From the NCBI GenBank assembly GCA_035293985.1, contig DATGLS010000001.1, forward strand, positions 1 through 50,414: a stretch of DNA of 50,414 nt. Reading direction: 5' to 3'. This DNA is from JAVDCA01 sp035293985. GTDB lineage: Bacteria; Pseudomonadota; Alphaproteobacteria; Rhizobiales; Xanthobacteraceae. Below, in pieces: positions 37,699 to 48,378 of this stretch. The stretch's first letter is position 1. Each line of letters begins with the position of its first letter. Below the pieces are notes generated by a model that was given only the letters and a program-made list of their open reading frames with translations, made no database searches and was not told the origin of the DNA. Both the position numbers and the translations under genes were made by a program.

Positions 37699-37876
37699 GT
37701 AGCCCGGATTGCGCCGCAGGCGAAATCCGCGATCGGCTCCGTCATGGCCTCACGGCGTGTAGTATCGGCGTATTGTCGATGCTGCCCTAGCGCGCATGGA
37801 GCGTAGCGCAATGCGGGAAAAGCCCCTCAGTGGGCTGATCCCGGATTGCGGCGCTGCGCGCCTCCATCCGGGCTAC
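37699..37876. repeat. cluster of three REP units 3' of rnj
   Basis: Unit 1 at 37699-37730 (GTAGCCCGGATTGCGCCGCA), unit 2 at 37794-37817 (GCATGGAGCGTAGCGCAATG), and inverted unit 3 at 37838-37876 (ending CCTCCATCCGGGCTAC). The last one ends 3 bases from the rnj stop codon. Fills the 226-base rnj-mce gap. Confidence 0.72.
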
Positions 37877-37879
37877 AGA

Positions 37880-39550
37880 CTACACCACGATCACCTGCAC
37901 GACGCAGATCGGCTTCTTGCCCCAGCGCTCGGCGACGGCGCCGCGCACGGCGCGCCGGACCGACTCGGCGACCTCCTCGGGATCGCGACGGCGTGCCTTC
38001 GGCAGGTTCTCCACCGTGTCGAGCACGGCATCATACGCGATGGCGTCGAACTTCTCGCCCTCGGCGTCGGTCTCCGGGATGCCGACGAGCTCGACCGCTG
38101 GGTCGGCCGCCAGCACGCCGCGCTCGTCGAGCGCGAGCGCGACCGTGACGATGCCGACATAGCCGAGCCGGCGGCGGTCGGCGACCGTGCGCGCGTCGGC
38201 CTCGACCAAGAGCCGGCCGTCCTTGTAGAGCCGGCCCTCGGTCACCTCGTCGATCACCGCGGGCGTGCCGGGGGCAAGGCGGATGAGATCGCCGTTGCGG
38301 CAGCTGACCACCTGTGCGACGCCGACTTTTCGCGCGAGCGCGGCGTGCTCGGCGAGATGGAGCGCCTCGCCGTGCACCGGCACGGCGATGTGCGGCCGGA
38401 CCCAGGAGAACAGATCCTCCATCTCGGCGCGGCGAGGATGGCCCGAGACATGCACCAGGTGGGTGCGGTCGGTGATCACCTCGATCCCTTGCGTGACGAG
38501 CCCGTTGATGACGGCGCCGACCGCCTTCTCGTTGCCGGGTATCGTGCGCGAGGAGAAGATCACCCGGTCACCGCGCGCGAGCGTCACGTCGGGGTGCTCG
38601 TCCTTGGCGATGCGGGCAAGCGCGGCGCGCGGCTCGCCCTGACTGCCGGTGCACAGCGCCACGACCTTGTCGGGCGGCAGGTATCCGTAGGTGTCGGTGC
38701 CGCGAAAGTCCTGCACGCCCTCGAGGTAGCCGGTCTCGCGCGCGACCTGGATGATGCGGTCCATGGCGCGGCCGACCACCACGACCTCGCGCTCGCAGGC
38801 GCGGGCCGCATCCGCGACGGCGCGGATGCGGCCGACGTTCGACGCAAAGGTCGTGACCGCGACGCGTGCCGGCGAGGCTTTGATCAGCTCGGCGAGCGAT
38901 TTCGCGACGTCGGTCTCGGAGGGCGAGCGGCCGTCGCGCACCGCATTGGTCGAATCGCCGACCAGCGCGAGACAGCCATCCGCCCCGAGCTTGCGCAGCT
39001 TCGCCTCGTCGGTCGGCAGGCCGAGCACCGGGGTCGGATCGAGCTTCCAGTCGCCGGTGTGCAGGACGGCGCCGAGCGGCGTGCGGATGATCAGCCCGTT
39101 CGACTCCGGGATCGAGTGCGCCATCGAGACGAGCTCGACGTCGAACGGCCCGAAGCTGAGCCTGCCGCCGAGCGGGACGACCTTGATCGGAATGTCCGGC
39201 GCGCCCTGCTCGGCGAGGCGCTTCGCCTCGAACAGCGACGCCGTGAACGGGGTGGCGTAGATCGGCACGCGCAGGCGCGGCCACAAATCGATGATGGCGC
39301 CGAAATGGTCCTCGTGCGCGTGGGTGAGAACGAGGCCGAGCAGATTGTGCCGCTCCTCGAGTAGGAAGCGGATGTCCGGCATGATCAGGTCGATGCCCGG
39401 CAGGTCGTCGCCCGCAAACGCGACGCCGAGGTCGACCGCGAGCCACTTGCGCGCGCCGTCGCGGCCGAAGCCGTAGACCGAGAGGTTCATGCCGATCTCG
39501 CCGACGCCGCCCAGCGGCGCGAACACGAGCTCGTCGGAGGAGGTTGGCAT
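37880..39550 (-). CDS. rnj: ribonuclease J
   Basis: A 556-residue metallo-beta-lactamase/beta-CASP RNase with endo- and 5'-exonuclease action, used in alphaproteobacteria for rRNA and mRNA processing. The zinc motif HAHEDH is at residues 77-82; HSIPESNGL, HTGDWKLD and the late HVSGHPRR complete the core. The beta-CASP part includes TGSQGEPRAALARI. The start at 39550 (MPTSSDELVFAPLGGVGEIG) has no clear Shine-Dalgarno sequence. It lies in the conserved birA-rnj-mce order after complex I genes. Confidence 0.94.
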   Translation of the reverse strand: MPTSSDELVFAPLGGVGEIGMNLSVYGFGRDGARKWLAVDLGVAFAGDDLPGIDLIMPDIRFLLEERHNLLGLVLTHAHEDHFGAIIDLWPRLRVPIYATPFTASLFEAKRLAEQGAPDIPIKVVPLGGRLSFGPFDVELVSMAHSIPESNGLIIRTPLGAVLHTGDWKLDPTPVLGLPTDEAKLRKLGADGCLALVGDSTNAVRDGRSPSETDVAKSLAELIKASPARVAVTTFASNVGRIRAVADAARACEREVVVVGRAMDRIIQVARETGYLEGVQDFRGTDTYGYLPPDKVVALCTGSQGEPRAALARIAKDEHPDVTLARGDRVIFSSRTIPGNEKAVGAVINGLVTQGIEVITDRTHLVHVSGHPRRAEMEDLFSWVRPHIAVPVHGEALHLAEHAALARKVGVAQVVSCRNGDLIRLAPGTPAVIDEVTEGRLYKDGRLLVEADARTVADRRRLGYVGIVTVALALDERGVLAADPAVELVGIPETDAEGEKFDAIAYDAVLDTVENLPKARRRDPEEVAESVRRAVRGAVAERWGKKPICVVQVIVV

Positions 39551-39599
39551 GGATCAGTGCATGATGATTGGCGAGAAACGGCGTCGCGGGCTCTGTGCC

Positions 39600-39730
39600 C
39601 ACCCTCGCCTGAAGGGGGAGGGTCGGCTCGCATTGAGCGAAGCCAAATGCGAGCCGGGGTGGGGTGGCGGCGGCTCGGCCATCCCACCCCGCTCGCCTCG
39701 CTCGCGACCCTCCCGCTTCAGGGGAGGGTG
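39600..39730. repeat. ~130-base nested palindrome between birA and rnj
   Basis: Outer arms: ACCCTCGCCTGAAGGGGGAG (39601-) with GCTTCAGGGGAGGGT (-39729), imperfect. Inner perfect stems: CGGCTCGCATT (39624-39634) with AATGCGAGCCG (39646-39656), and CGGGGTGGG (39655-39663) with CCCACCCCG (39683-39691). Resembles dispersed Rhizobiales intergenic repeats. Confidence 0.7.
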
Positions 39731-39770
39731 AAGAAAGATCGCTCGCCTTGCTGCCATCGATCCCACCACC

Positions 39771-40541
39771 CTAAGCTCCCACGTCCGTCGCGGCCGGCGC
39801 AATGGGGAAGACCTCGCCGCTCGCAATGGTCTCGATGCGGCCGTCGGGCAGGCGCAGCCGCAGGCGGCCCTCGTCGTCGACGGTCTCGAACCGGCCGGTC
39901 AGCTCGCGGGTGCCGAGCCGCGCACGCAGCTCGCCGCCGCGGCCGGCGGCGCGCGCGAGCCAGGCGGCGCGGATCGACGCGAAGCCCGTCTGCCATTCGC
40001 GCAGGCGCTCGAGCATGGCGAGCGAGAGCGCGGCGAACAGCGCCTCGACGGTCACGGGCGCGCCGGCGGCGGCGAGATCGGTCGCGGCGCGTTCGGCGTC
40101 GGCCGGATGATGCGCGCAGTTGACACCGATGCCGATGGCGACCACGAGCGGCGTCCCTTCAGCCTCGATCAGGATGCCCACGAGCTTGGCGCCGGCGAGG
40201 AGCACGTCATTCGGCCACTGGAACGCGAGCTGGGAGGCCAGCGCGGGCGCCGTGGCGGCGATCGCATCGTGCACCGCGAGGGCAGCCACGAAGGCGAGTT
40301 GAGCGGCGCGCTCCGGCGGGGCCGGATCGGTGAGGAGCAGCGAGGCGTAGAGATTGCCGCGCTCGGACACCCAGGTGCGGCCGCGCCGGCCCCTCCCGGC
40401 GCTCTGGGCGCGTGCCGTGACCCACAGCGGGCCGCGCTCGCCCGCCCGTGCGAGGGCCAGCGCCTCCACGTTGGTCGATCCGACGGTATCGCGGGCGATC
40501 AGGCCGACACCAGCGGCGGCCGCGCCCGGCGCGAGCTGCAT
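39771..40541 (-). CDS. birA: biotin--[acetyl-CoA-carboxylase] ligase
   Basis: A 256-residue biotin protein ligase that activates biotin with ATP and attaches it to carboxylase lysines. The GRGRRGRTW loop for biotinyl-AMP is at residues 49-57, and KLVGILIE holds the catalytic-site Lys. QWPNDVLL is also typical. The N-terminal DNA-binding domain of E. coli BirA is absent, so it is not a repressor. The start at 40541 has GAAGGT 8 bases upstream. It follows nuoN by 61 bases, as in related genomes. Confidence 0.93.
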   Translation of the reverse strand: MQLAPGAAAAGVGLIARDTVGSTNVEALALARAGERGPLWVTARAQSAGRGRRGRTWVSERGNLYASLLLTDPAPPERAAQLAFVAALAVHDAIAATAPALASQLAFQWPNDVLLAGAKLVGILIEAEGTPLVVAIGIGVNCAHHPADAERAATDLAAAGAPVTVEALFAALSLAMLERLREWQTGFASIRAAWLARAAGRGGELRARLGTRELTGRFETVDDEGRLRLRLPDGRIETIASGEVFPIAPAATDVGA

Positions 40542-40602
40542 GGGTTTACCTTCGGAGCATGATCTTTGCCGAAGCCGGTAATCCACGTTTCGGGATCATG
40601 CC

Positions 40603-42039
40603 TTAGAACAGCGATTTCGCCGCCGCGGCGGCGGCGTCCACCAGGGGCGCCGGATAGACGAAGAACAGGAGCACGAACAGCCCGGTGACGCCGAGGACGA
40701 AGCGCAGCTCCGGCCGCATCGGCGCGAAGCCGGCCACAGGGTCGTCGAAGTACATGGTCTTGACGATCGCCAGATAGTAGTAGGCGCCGACCACGCTCGT
40801 CACCACGCCGATCACAGCGAGCGCATAGAGCCCCGCCTTGATGGCGGCGAGGAAGACGTAGAACTTGGCGAAAAAGCCCGCGAGCGGTGGGACGCCGGCG
40901 AGCGAGAACATCATCATGGCGAAGAAGAACGCCATGCCGGGGTTGGTGCGCGCGAGGCCGGCGAGATCGGAGATCTTCTCCACCGGGCCCTCGGGCCGGC
41001 GCATCGCCAGGATGCACGCGAAAGTGCCCAGCGTCATCGCGACATAGATCGCCATGTAGACGAGCACGCTCTGCACGCCGTCGGAGGTGCCCGCCGCAAG
41101 GCCGATGAGCGCGTAGCCCATGTTGGCGATCGACGAATAGGCCATCAGCCGCTTGATGTTGGTCTGGCCGATCGCCGCGAACGAGCCGAGCGCGATCGAC
41201 GCGATGGCGACGAAGACGACGATCTGCTGCCATTGGGTGACGATGCCGGGGAATGCCGCGACCGCGGCGCGCACGAACACCGCAATGCCGGCCACCTTCG
41301 GGGCCGCCGAGAAGAAGGCGGTGACCGGCGTCGGCGCGCCTTCATAGACGTCGGGTGTCCACATGTGGAACGGCACCGCCGAGACCTTGAAGCAGAAGCC
41401 GACGAACAAAAACACGAGGCCGAAGATGAGGCCGATGCTGCCCGAGGTCGTCGCCTTGGCGATGCCGGCGAAACCGACCGTCCCGGTGAAGCCGTAGATC
41501 AGCGAGCAGCCGTAGAGCAGCATGCCGGACGAGAGCGCGCCGAGGACGAAATACTTGAGGCCGGCCTCGGTCGAGCGGACATCGTCCCGGTCGATGGCCG
41601 CGATGACGTAGAGCGCGAGGCTCATCAGCTCCATCCCGAGATAGAGCGCGATCAGATCACCGGCCGAGACCAGCACCAGCATGCCGGTGGTCGAGAGCAC
41701 GATCAGCACCGGATATTCGAACCGCTGCTTGCCGACCGCGGCGAGAAACTCGACCGACATCAGGATCGCGATGGCCGAGCCGGCGATCGCCAGGATCTTC
41801 AGGAACCGGGCGTAGTCGTCGAGCACGAAGCTGCCGTTGAAGGCGACGATCTTGCCGGCGGGCTGCAGGCCCACCAGCACGCCGGCGGCGATGAGCAGCA
41901 GGATCGCAAGCCAATTCACGAGCGCGGTCGAACGATCGCCGCGCGTCACGCCGATCATCAGCAGCACCATGGCGCCGAGCGCGAGGACGAGCTCTGGGAG
42001 GATCGGCTGCCAGGACGGCAGGTTGACGATATCGGGCAT
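40603..42039 (-). CDS. nuoN: NADH-quinone oxidoreductase subunit N
   Basis: A 478-residue antiporter-like proton-pumping subunit of complex I with about 14 membrane helices. The broken helices carry the expected Lys and Glu residues (YLGMELMSLALYVIAA with the Glu, KVSAVPFHMWTPDVYEGAPT with Lys and His). Last nuo gene; 7 bases after nuoM. Confidence 0.95.
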   Translation of the reverse strand: MPDIVNLPSWQPILPELVLALGAMVLLMIGVTRGDRSTALVNWLAILLLIAAGVLVGLQPAGKIVAFNGSFVLDDYARFLKILAIAGSAIAILMSVEFLAAVGKQRFEYPVLIVLSTTGMLVLVSAGDLIALYLGMELMSLALYVIAAIDRDDVRSTEAGLKYFVLGALSSGMLLYGCSLIYGFTGTVGFAGIAKATTSGSIGLIFGLVFLFVGFCFKVSAVPFHMWTPDVYEGAPTPVTAFFSAAPKVAGIAVFVRAAVAAFPGIVTQWQQIVVFVAIASIALGSFAAIGQTNIKRLMAYSSIANMGYALIGLAAGTSDGVQSVLVYMAIYVAMTLGTFACILAMRRPEGPVEKISDLAGLARTNPGMAFFFAMMMFSLAGVPPLAGFFAKFYVFLAAIKAGLYALAVIGVVTSVVGAYYYLAIVKTMYFDDPVAGFAPMRPELRFVLGVTGLFVLLFFVYPAPLVDAAAAAAKSLF

Positions 42040-42046
42040 ATCCGCC

Positions 42047-43555
42047 TCAGAAGCCGAGCAAGGCGGCCTTGGTGCCGCCGATCGCGTGGTGGTAGCTGTC
42101 GATGAGCGCCGTGACCGAGGCGGCCGACATGTCGAGCACCGGTCGCGGGTAGACGCCGAGCAGGATGGTGAGGATCACCAGCGGCGCGAGTGTGATCATC
42201 TCACGCGGGCCGATGTCGCGGATGGCCGCGAGCGAGGCCTTCTCCAGCCTGCCGTAGATGATCTTCCGGTAGAGCCAGAGCGCGTAAGCGGCCGACAGGA
42301 TCACGCCCAACGTGGCGAAGAAGGCGACCGACGGATTGATGCGGAAGGTGCCGATGAGCGTCATGAACTCGCCGACGAAGCCGGAGGTGCCGGGCAGCCC
42401 GACATTGGCGAGCGTGAACACCATGAAGGCCGCGGCGTAGAGCGGCATGCGGTTGACGAGACCGCCATAGGCGGCGATCTCGCGCGTATGCATGCGGTCG
42501 TAGACGACGCCGACCGAGAGGAAGAGCGCGCCCGACACGATGCCGTGCGACACCATCTGGAAGATGCCGCCCGCGATGCCCTGGGTGGTGACCGCGAAGA
42601 TGCCCATGGTGACGAAGCCCATGTGGGCAACCGACGAGTAGGCGATCAGCTTCTTCATGTCCTCCTGGGCGAGCGCGACCAGCGAGGTGTAGACGATCGC
42701 GATCACCGAGAGCGCGAACACCAGCGGGGCGAAATCGACCGAGGCGAGCGGGAACATCGGCAGCGAGAAGCGCAGGAAGCCGTAGCCGCCCATCTTCAGG
42801 AGGATCGCGGCGAGGATCACCGAGCCCGCGGTCGGCGCCTCGACGTGGGCGTCGGGCAGCCAGGTGTGCACCGGCCACATCGGCATCTTCACGGCAAAGG
42901 AAGCGAAGAAGGCGAGCCACGCCCACTTCTGCAGCTCCGGCGCGAAGGCGTAGTGCATCAGCCTCGGAATGTCGGTGGTGCCGGCCTGCCCGTACATGGC
43001 GACGATCGCGAGCAGCATCAGCACCGAGCCGAGCAGCGTGTAGAGGAAGAACTTGAAGCTGGCATACACCCGGCGCGGGCCGCCCCACACGCCGATGATC
43101 AGGAACATCGGGATCAGGCCGCCCTCGAAGAACAGGTAGAACAGCACGAGGTCGAGCGAGCAGAAGGTGCCGACCATCAGCGTCTCGAGCACCAGGAAGG
43201 CGATCATGTATTCCTTGACGCGCCGGTCGATCGCGCGCCAGCTCGCCAGGATGCAGATCGGCATCAGCGCGGTGGTGAGGATGACGAACGGCAGCGAGAT
43301 GCCGTCGACGCCCATGTGATACTTGATGGTGTCGGCGAGCCACGGCTTGTTCTCGACGAACTGGAACTCGGGCGAGGTCGGGTCGAAGCGCCACACCAGC
43401 ACGAGCGATACGGCGAGCGTGACGAGCGTCGTCCACAACGCCACCCAGCGGGCATTGCGCTTCACAGACGCGTCTTCGCCGCCGAGCAGCATAATGAACA
43501 GCGCGCCGACGATCGGCAGGAAGGTGGTGATCGAGAGGATCGGCCAGCTCGCCAT
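42047..43555 (-). CDS. nuoM: NADH-quinone oxidoreductase subunit M
   Basis: A 502-residue antiporter-like subunit of complex I. FYLFFEGGLIPMFLIIGVWG carries the key Glu, VKMPMWPVHTWLPDAHVEAP the pumping Lys and the typical TWLPDAH motif, and KLIAYSSVAHMGFV the central Lys. One base separates its start from the nuoL stop. Confidence 0.95.
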   Translation of the reverse strand: MASWPILSITTFLPIVGALFIMLLGGEDASVKRNARWVALWTTLVTLAVSLVLVWRFDPTSPEFQFVENKPWLADTIKYHMGVDGISLPFVILTTALMPICILASWRAIDRRVKEYMIAFLVLETLMVGTFCSLDLVLFYLFFEGGLIPMFLIIGVWGGPRRVYASFKFFLYTLLGSVLMLLAIVAMYGQAGTTDIPRLMHYAFAPELQKWAWLAFFASFAVKMPMWPVHTWLPDAHVEAPTAGSVILAAILLKMGGYGFLRFSLPMFPLASVDFAPLVFALSVIAIVYTSLVALAQEDMKKLIAYSSVAHMGFVTMGIFAVTTQGIAGGIFQMVSHGIVSGALFLSVGVVYDRMHTREIAAYGGLVNRMPLYAAAFMVFTLANVGLPGTSGFVGEFMTLIGTFRINPSVAFFATLGVILSAAYALWLYRKIIYGRLEKASLAAIRDIGPREMITLAPLVILTILLGVYPRPVLDMSAASVTALIDSYHHAIGGTKAALLGF

Positions 43556-43556
43556 G

Positions 43557-45695
<2,139 letters not shown>

Positions 45696-45697
45696 GG

Positions 45698-46006
45698 TCA
45701 GCCTTTCATCAGGTTGATGTCCTCGACCGCGATCGAGCCGCGGTTGCGGAAGAAAACGACCAGGATGGCGAGCCCGATCGCCGCCTCGGCGGCTGCGACC
45801 GTGAGCACCAGGAGCGCAAAGACCTGGCCGACGAGATCGTGGAGGTTGGCCGAGAAAGCGACGAGGTTGACGTTGACGGCGAGCAGGATGAGCTCGATCG
45901 ACATCAGGATGACGATGACGTTCTTGCGGTTGATGAAGATGCCGAAGATGCCGAGCGTGAACAGGATCGCGCCGACGGTGAGGTAATGTCCCAGTCCGAT
46001 CGTCAT
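45698..46006 (-). CDS. nuoK: NADH-quinone oxidoreductase subunit K
   Basis: A 102-residue, three-helix subunit of complex I. Conserved Glu residues are in ILMSIELILLAVNVNLVAFS and AAAEAAIGLAILVVFFRNRG. It is the MrpC-like link in the proton path. Ten bases after nuoJ. Confidence 0.95.
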   Translation of the reverse strand: MTIGLGHYLTVGAILFTLGIFGIFINRKNVIVILMSIELILLAVNVNLVAFSANLHDLVGQVFALLVLTVAAAEAAIGLAILVVFFRNRGSIAVEDINLMKG

Positions 46007-46016
46007 GCTGGATCCC

Positions 46017-46640
46017 TTAAATCCCCTGCCCCGGCCGCACCTGGCGGATCTCGATCGCGTCGGCGCGGGTGCGCGCGTTCTGCGCCGCGATGTTCTGGCG
46101 CTTGATATTGGGCTTGTGGCGCAGCGTGAGCACGATCGCGCCGATCATGGCGACGAGCAGCACGAGGCCGGCGGCCTGGAAGAAGTAGATGTAGCGCGTG
46201 TAGAGGATGGCCCCGAGCGCCGCCGTGTTGGTGACCGAGCCGGGCGTCGGCGACGCGAGCGCGCCCGAAACGCCGGCGCCGAACACCCAGCCGAACCCGA
46301 CCAGCCCCAGCTCGACCCCGAAGATGACCGCAATCAGGCCGCCAATCGGCAAGTAGTTGAGGAAGCCCTGGCGCAACTCGGTGAAGTCGACGTCGAGCAT
46401 CATGACGACGAAGAGGAAAAGCACCGCGACGGCGCCGACATAGACGACGATCAGGATCATCGCCAGGAACTCGGCGCCGAGCAGCACGAACAGGCCCGCC
46501 GCATTGACGAAGGCGAGGATGAGAAAGAGCACCGAGTGCACCGGGTTCTTCGCCGCGATGACCATCACGGCCGAGGCGATGCAGATGCCGGCGAAGAGGT
46601 AGAAGAACAGCGCAGGCAGGATGTCGGCGGGCAGGATCAT
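46017..46640 (-). CDS. nuoJ: NADH-quinone oxidoreductase subunit J
   Basis: A 207-residue, five-helix subunit of complex I. The motif MILIVVYVGAVAVLFLFVVM with the pi-bulge Tyr is present. The start MILPADIL at 46640 has AAGGGG 9 bases upstream; the frame open to 46922 crosses a repeat and is rejected. The C-terminal tail is basic. It is separated from nuoI by a 136-base gap filled with a palindromic element. Confidence 0.94.
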   Translation of the reverse strand: MILPADILPALFFYLFAGICIASAVMVIAAKNPVHSVLFLILAFVNAAGLFVLLGAEFLAMILIVVYVGAVAVLFLFVVMMLDVDFTELRQGFLNYLPIGGLIAVIFGVELGLVGFGWVFGAGVSGALASPTPGSVTNTAALGAILYTRYIYFFQAAGLVLLVAMIGAIVLTLRHKPNIKRQNIAAQNARTRADAIEIRQVRPGQGI

Positions 46641-46660
46641 GGCGTCGCCCCTTGCCTCAT

Positions 46661-46745
46661 CGTCATGCCCGCGCATGCGGGCATCCACGTCTTCAGGCCG
46701 CGGAAAAGAAAGGCGTGGATGGCCGGGACAAGCCCGGCCATGACG
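46661..46745. repeat. 85-base three-stem palindromic element inside the nuo operon
   Basis: Outer stem CGTCATG (46661-46667) with CATGACG (46739-46745). Inside are hairpin CCCGC-GCAT-GCGGG (46668-46681), an inner stem ATCCACG (46683-46689) with CGTGGAT (46714-46720), and hairpin GGCCGGG-ACAAG-CCCGGCC (46721-46739). The folds compete slightly at the ends. The last hairpin matches the one at 7180-7199. Confidence 0.72.
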
Positions 46746-46776
46746 GTGTGGTGAGATCCGGCCTGTCTCATCTTCC

Positions 46777-47265
46777 TCACCGATAGGGCGCGTCGAGGGT
46801 GAGGTTCTTGGCGATCTCGCGCTCCCAGCGGTCGCCGTTGGCGAGCAGGCGCTCCTTGTCGTAGTAGAGCTCCTCGCGCGTCTCGGTGGCGAACTCGAAG
46901 TTCGGCCCCTCGACGATGGCATCGACCGGGCAGGCCTCCTGGCACATGCCGCAGTAGATGCATTTCACCATGTCGATGTCGTAGCGGGTGGTGCGCCGGG
47001 TGCCGTCGTTGCGGCGCGGGCCGGCCTCGATGGTGATCGCCTGGGCCGGGCAGATCGCCTCGCACAGCTTGCAGGCGATGCAGCGCTCCTCGCCGTTCGG
47101 ATAGCGGCGCAGCGCGTGCTCGCCGCGGAAGCGCGGCGACAGCGCGCCCTTCTCGTGCGGATAGTTGAGCGTGGGCTTCGCCTTGAAGAAGTAGCGCATC
47201 GACAGGACGATCGCCTGGACGAATTCCCAGAGGAAGATCCCGCGCGCGGTGCGATCGAGGCTCAT
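46777..47265 (-). CDS. nuoI: NADH-quinone oxidoreductase subunit I
   Basis: A 162-residue peripheral subunit carrying iron-sulfur clusters N6a and N6b. Two 4Fe-4S motifs are complete: CIACKLCEAICPAQA and CIYCGMCQEACPVDA. It passes electrons from NuoG toward the quinone site. Start MSLDRTARGI at 47265, 7 bases after nuoH. Confidence 0.96.
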   Translation of the reverse strand: MSLDRTARGIFLWEFVQAIVLSMRYFFKAKPTLNYPHEKGALSPRFRGEHALRRYPNGEERCIACKLCEAICPAQAITIEAGPRRNDGTRRTTRYDIDMVKCIYCGMCQEACPVDAIVEGPNFEFATETREELYYDKERLLANGDRWEREIAKNLTLDAPYR

Positions 47266-47272
47266 GGCATCC

Positions 47273-48376
47273 TCACTTCGGATTTGCGCTGGGCGCAGGG
47301 ATTGGCGCAGCGGTCGAAGCGACCGCCGCCCGCGGCTGCGCGGCCGTGTGGGTCACCAACGGATAGATCCCGAGCTGAACGGCCGCCGCCACCAGCGCGA
47401 CCATCGCGAGCGAGGTCGGCAAAAAAACCTTCCAGCCGAGCCGCATCAGCTGGTCGTAGCGGTAGCGCGGCACGAAGGCCTTCACCAGCGCGAACATGAA
47501 GAACACGAAGAAGGTTTTGAGCACGAACCAGATGATGCCCGGGACGACGGTGAACGGCCAGAACGGGATCGGCGAGAGCCAGCCGCCCATGAACAGGATG
47601 GTCATCATGGCGCACATGGTCGCGATCGCGACGTACTCGCCGAGCATGAACAGCATGTAGGGCGTGGAACCGTACTCGACCATGAAGCCGGCGACGAGCT
47701 CCGACTCGGCCTCGACCAGATCGAACGGCGCCCGATTCGTCTCGGCGAGCGCCGAGACGAAGAAGATGATGAACATGGGAAAGAGCGGCAGCCAGTACCA
47801 GCCGAGCAGGCCCCAGTTCGTATCCTGCGCCTGCACGATGTCGCTCAGGTTGAGCGAGCCGACCATGAGCAGCGCCGTGATGATGACGAAGCCGATCGAC
47901 ACCTCGTACGACACCATCTGGGCGGCCGAGCGCAGCGCCGAGAGGAACGGATATTTCGAGTTCGACGCCCAGCCGGCCATGATGATGCCGTAGACGCCGA
48001 GCGACGAGATCGCGAAGACGTAGAGGATGCCCACATTGATGTTGGCGATCACCCAGTCGGCGCTCACCGGGATCACGGCCCAGGCGGCGAGCGCGAGCAC
48101 ACAGGTGACGAGCGGGGCGAGGAGGAAGATGCCCTTGTTCGAGCTCGCCGGGATGATCGGCTCCTTGAGGACGAATTTGAGCAGGTCGGCGAAGGACTGC
48201 AGCAGGCCCCACGGGCCCACCACGTTGGGACCCCGCCGGATCTGCACCGCGGCCCAGATCTTGCGGTCGGCGAGCAGGATATAGGCGATCACGATCAATA
48301 GGATGACGAGCAGCAGCAGGCTCTCGAGCACCATGATGATGAGCGGCCAGAGATAAGCGGTCCAGAGCTCCGCCAT
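47273..48376 (-). CDS. nuoH: NADH-quinone oxidoreductase subunit H
   Basis: A 367-residue, eight-helix subunit forming part of the quinone cavity of complex I. ERRGPN-type loop appears as DRKIWAAVQIRRGPNVVGPW, and AETNRAPFDLVEAESELVAG is the family signature with the proton-path Glu residues. The start MAELWTAY at 48376 has GGAG 8 bases upstream; the frame open to 49576 is a shadow of nuoG. An Ala/Pro-rich tail of about 20 residues ends the protein. Confidence 0.95.
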   Translation of the reverse strand: MAELWTAYLWPLIIMVLESLLLLVILLIVIAYILLADRKIWAAVQIRRGPNVVGPWGLLQSFADLLKFVLKEPIIPASSNKGIFLLAPLVTCVLALAAWAVIPVSADWVIANINVGILYVFAISSLGVYGIIMAGWASNSKYPFLSALRSAAQMVSYEVSIGFVIITALLMVGSLNLSDIVQAQDTNWGLLGWYWLPLFPMFIIFFVSALAETNRAPFDLVEAESELVAGFMVEYGSTPYMLFMLGEYVAIATMCAMMTILFMGGWLSPIPFWPFTVVPGIIWFVLKTFFVFFMFALVKAFVPRYRYDQLMRLGWKVFLPTSLAMVALVAAAVQLGIYPLVTHTAAQPRAAVASTAAPIPAPSANPK

Positions 48377-48378
48377 GG

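Noticed and set aside
37699..37876. Possible CRISPR array in the REP cluster
   Set aside because: Units are palindromic, differ in sequence and orientation and lack even spacing; no cas gene.
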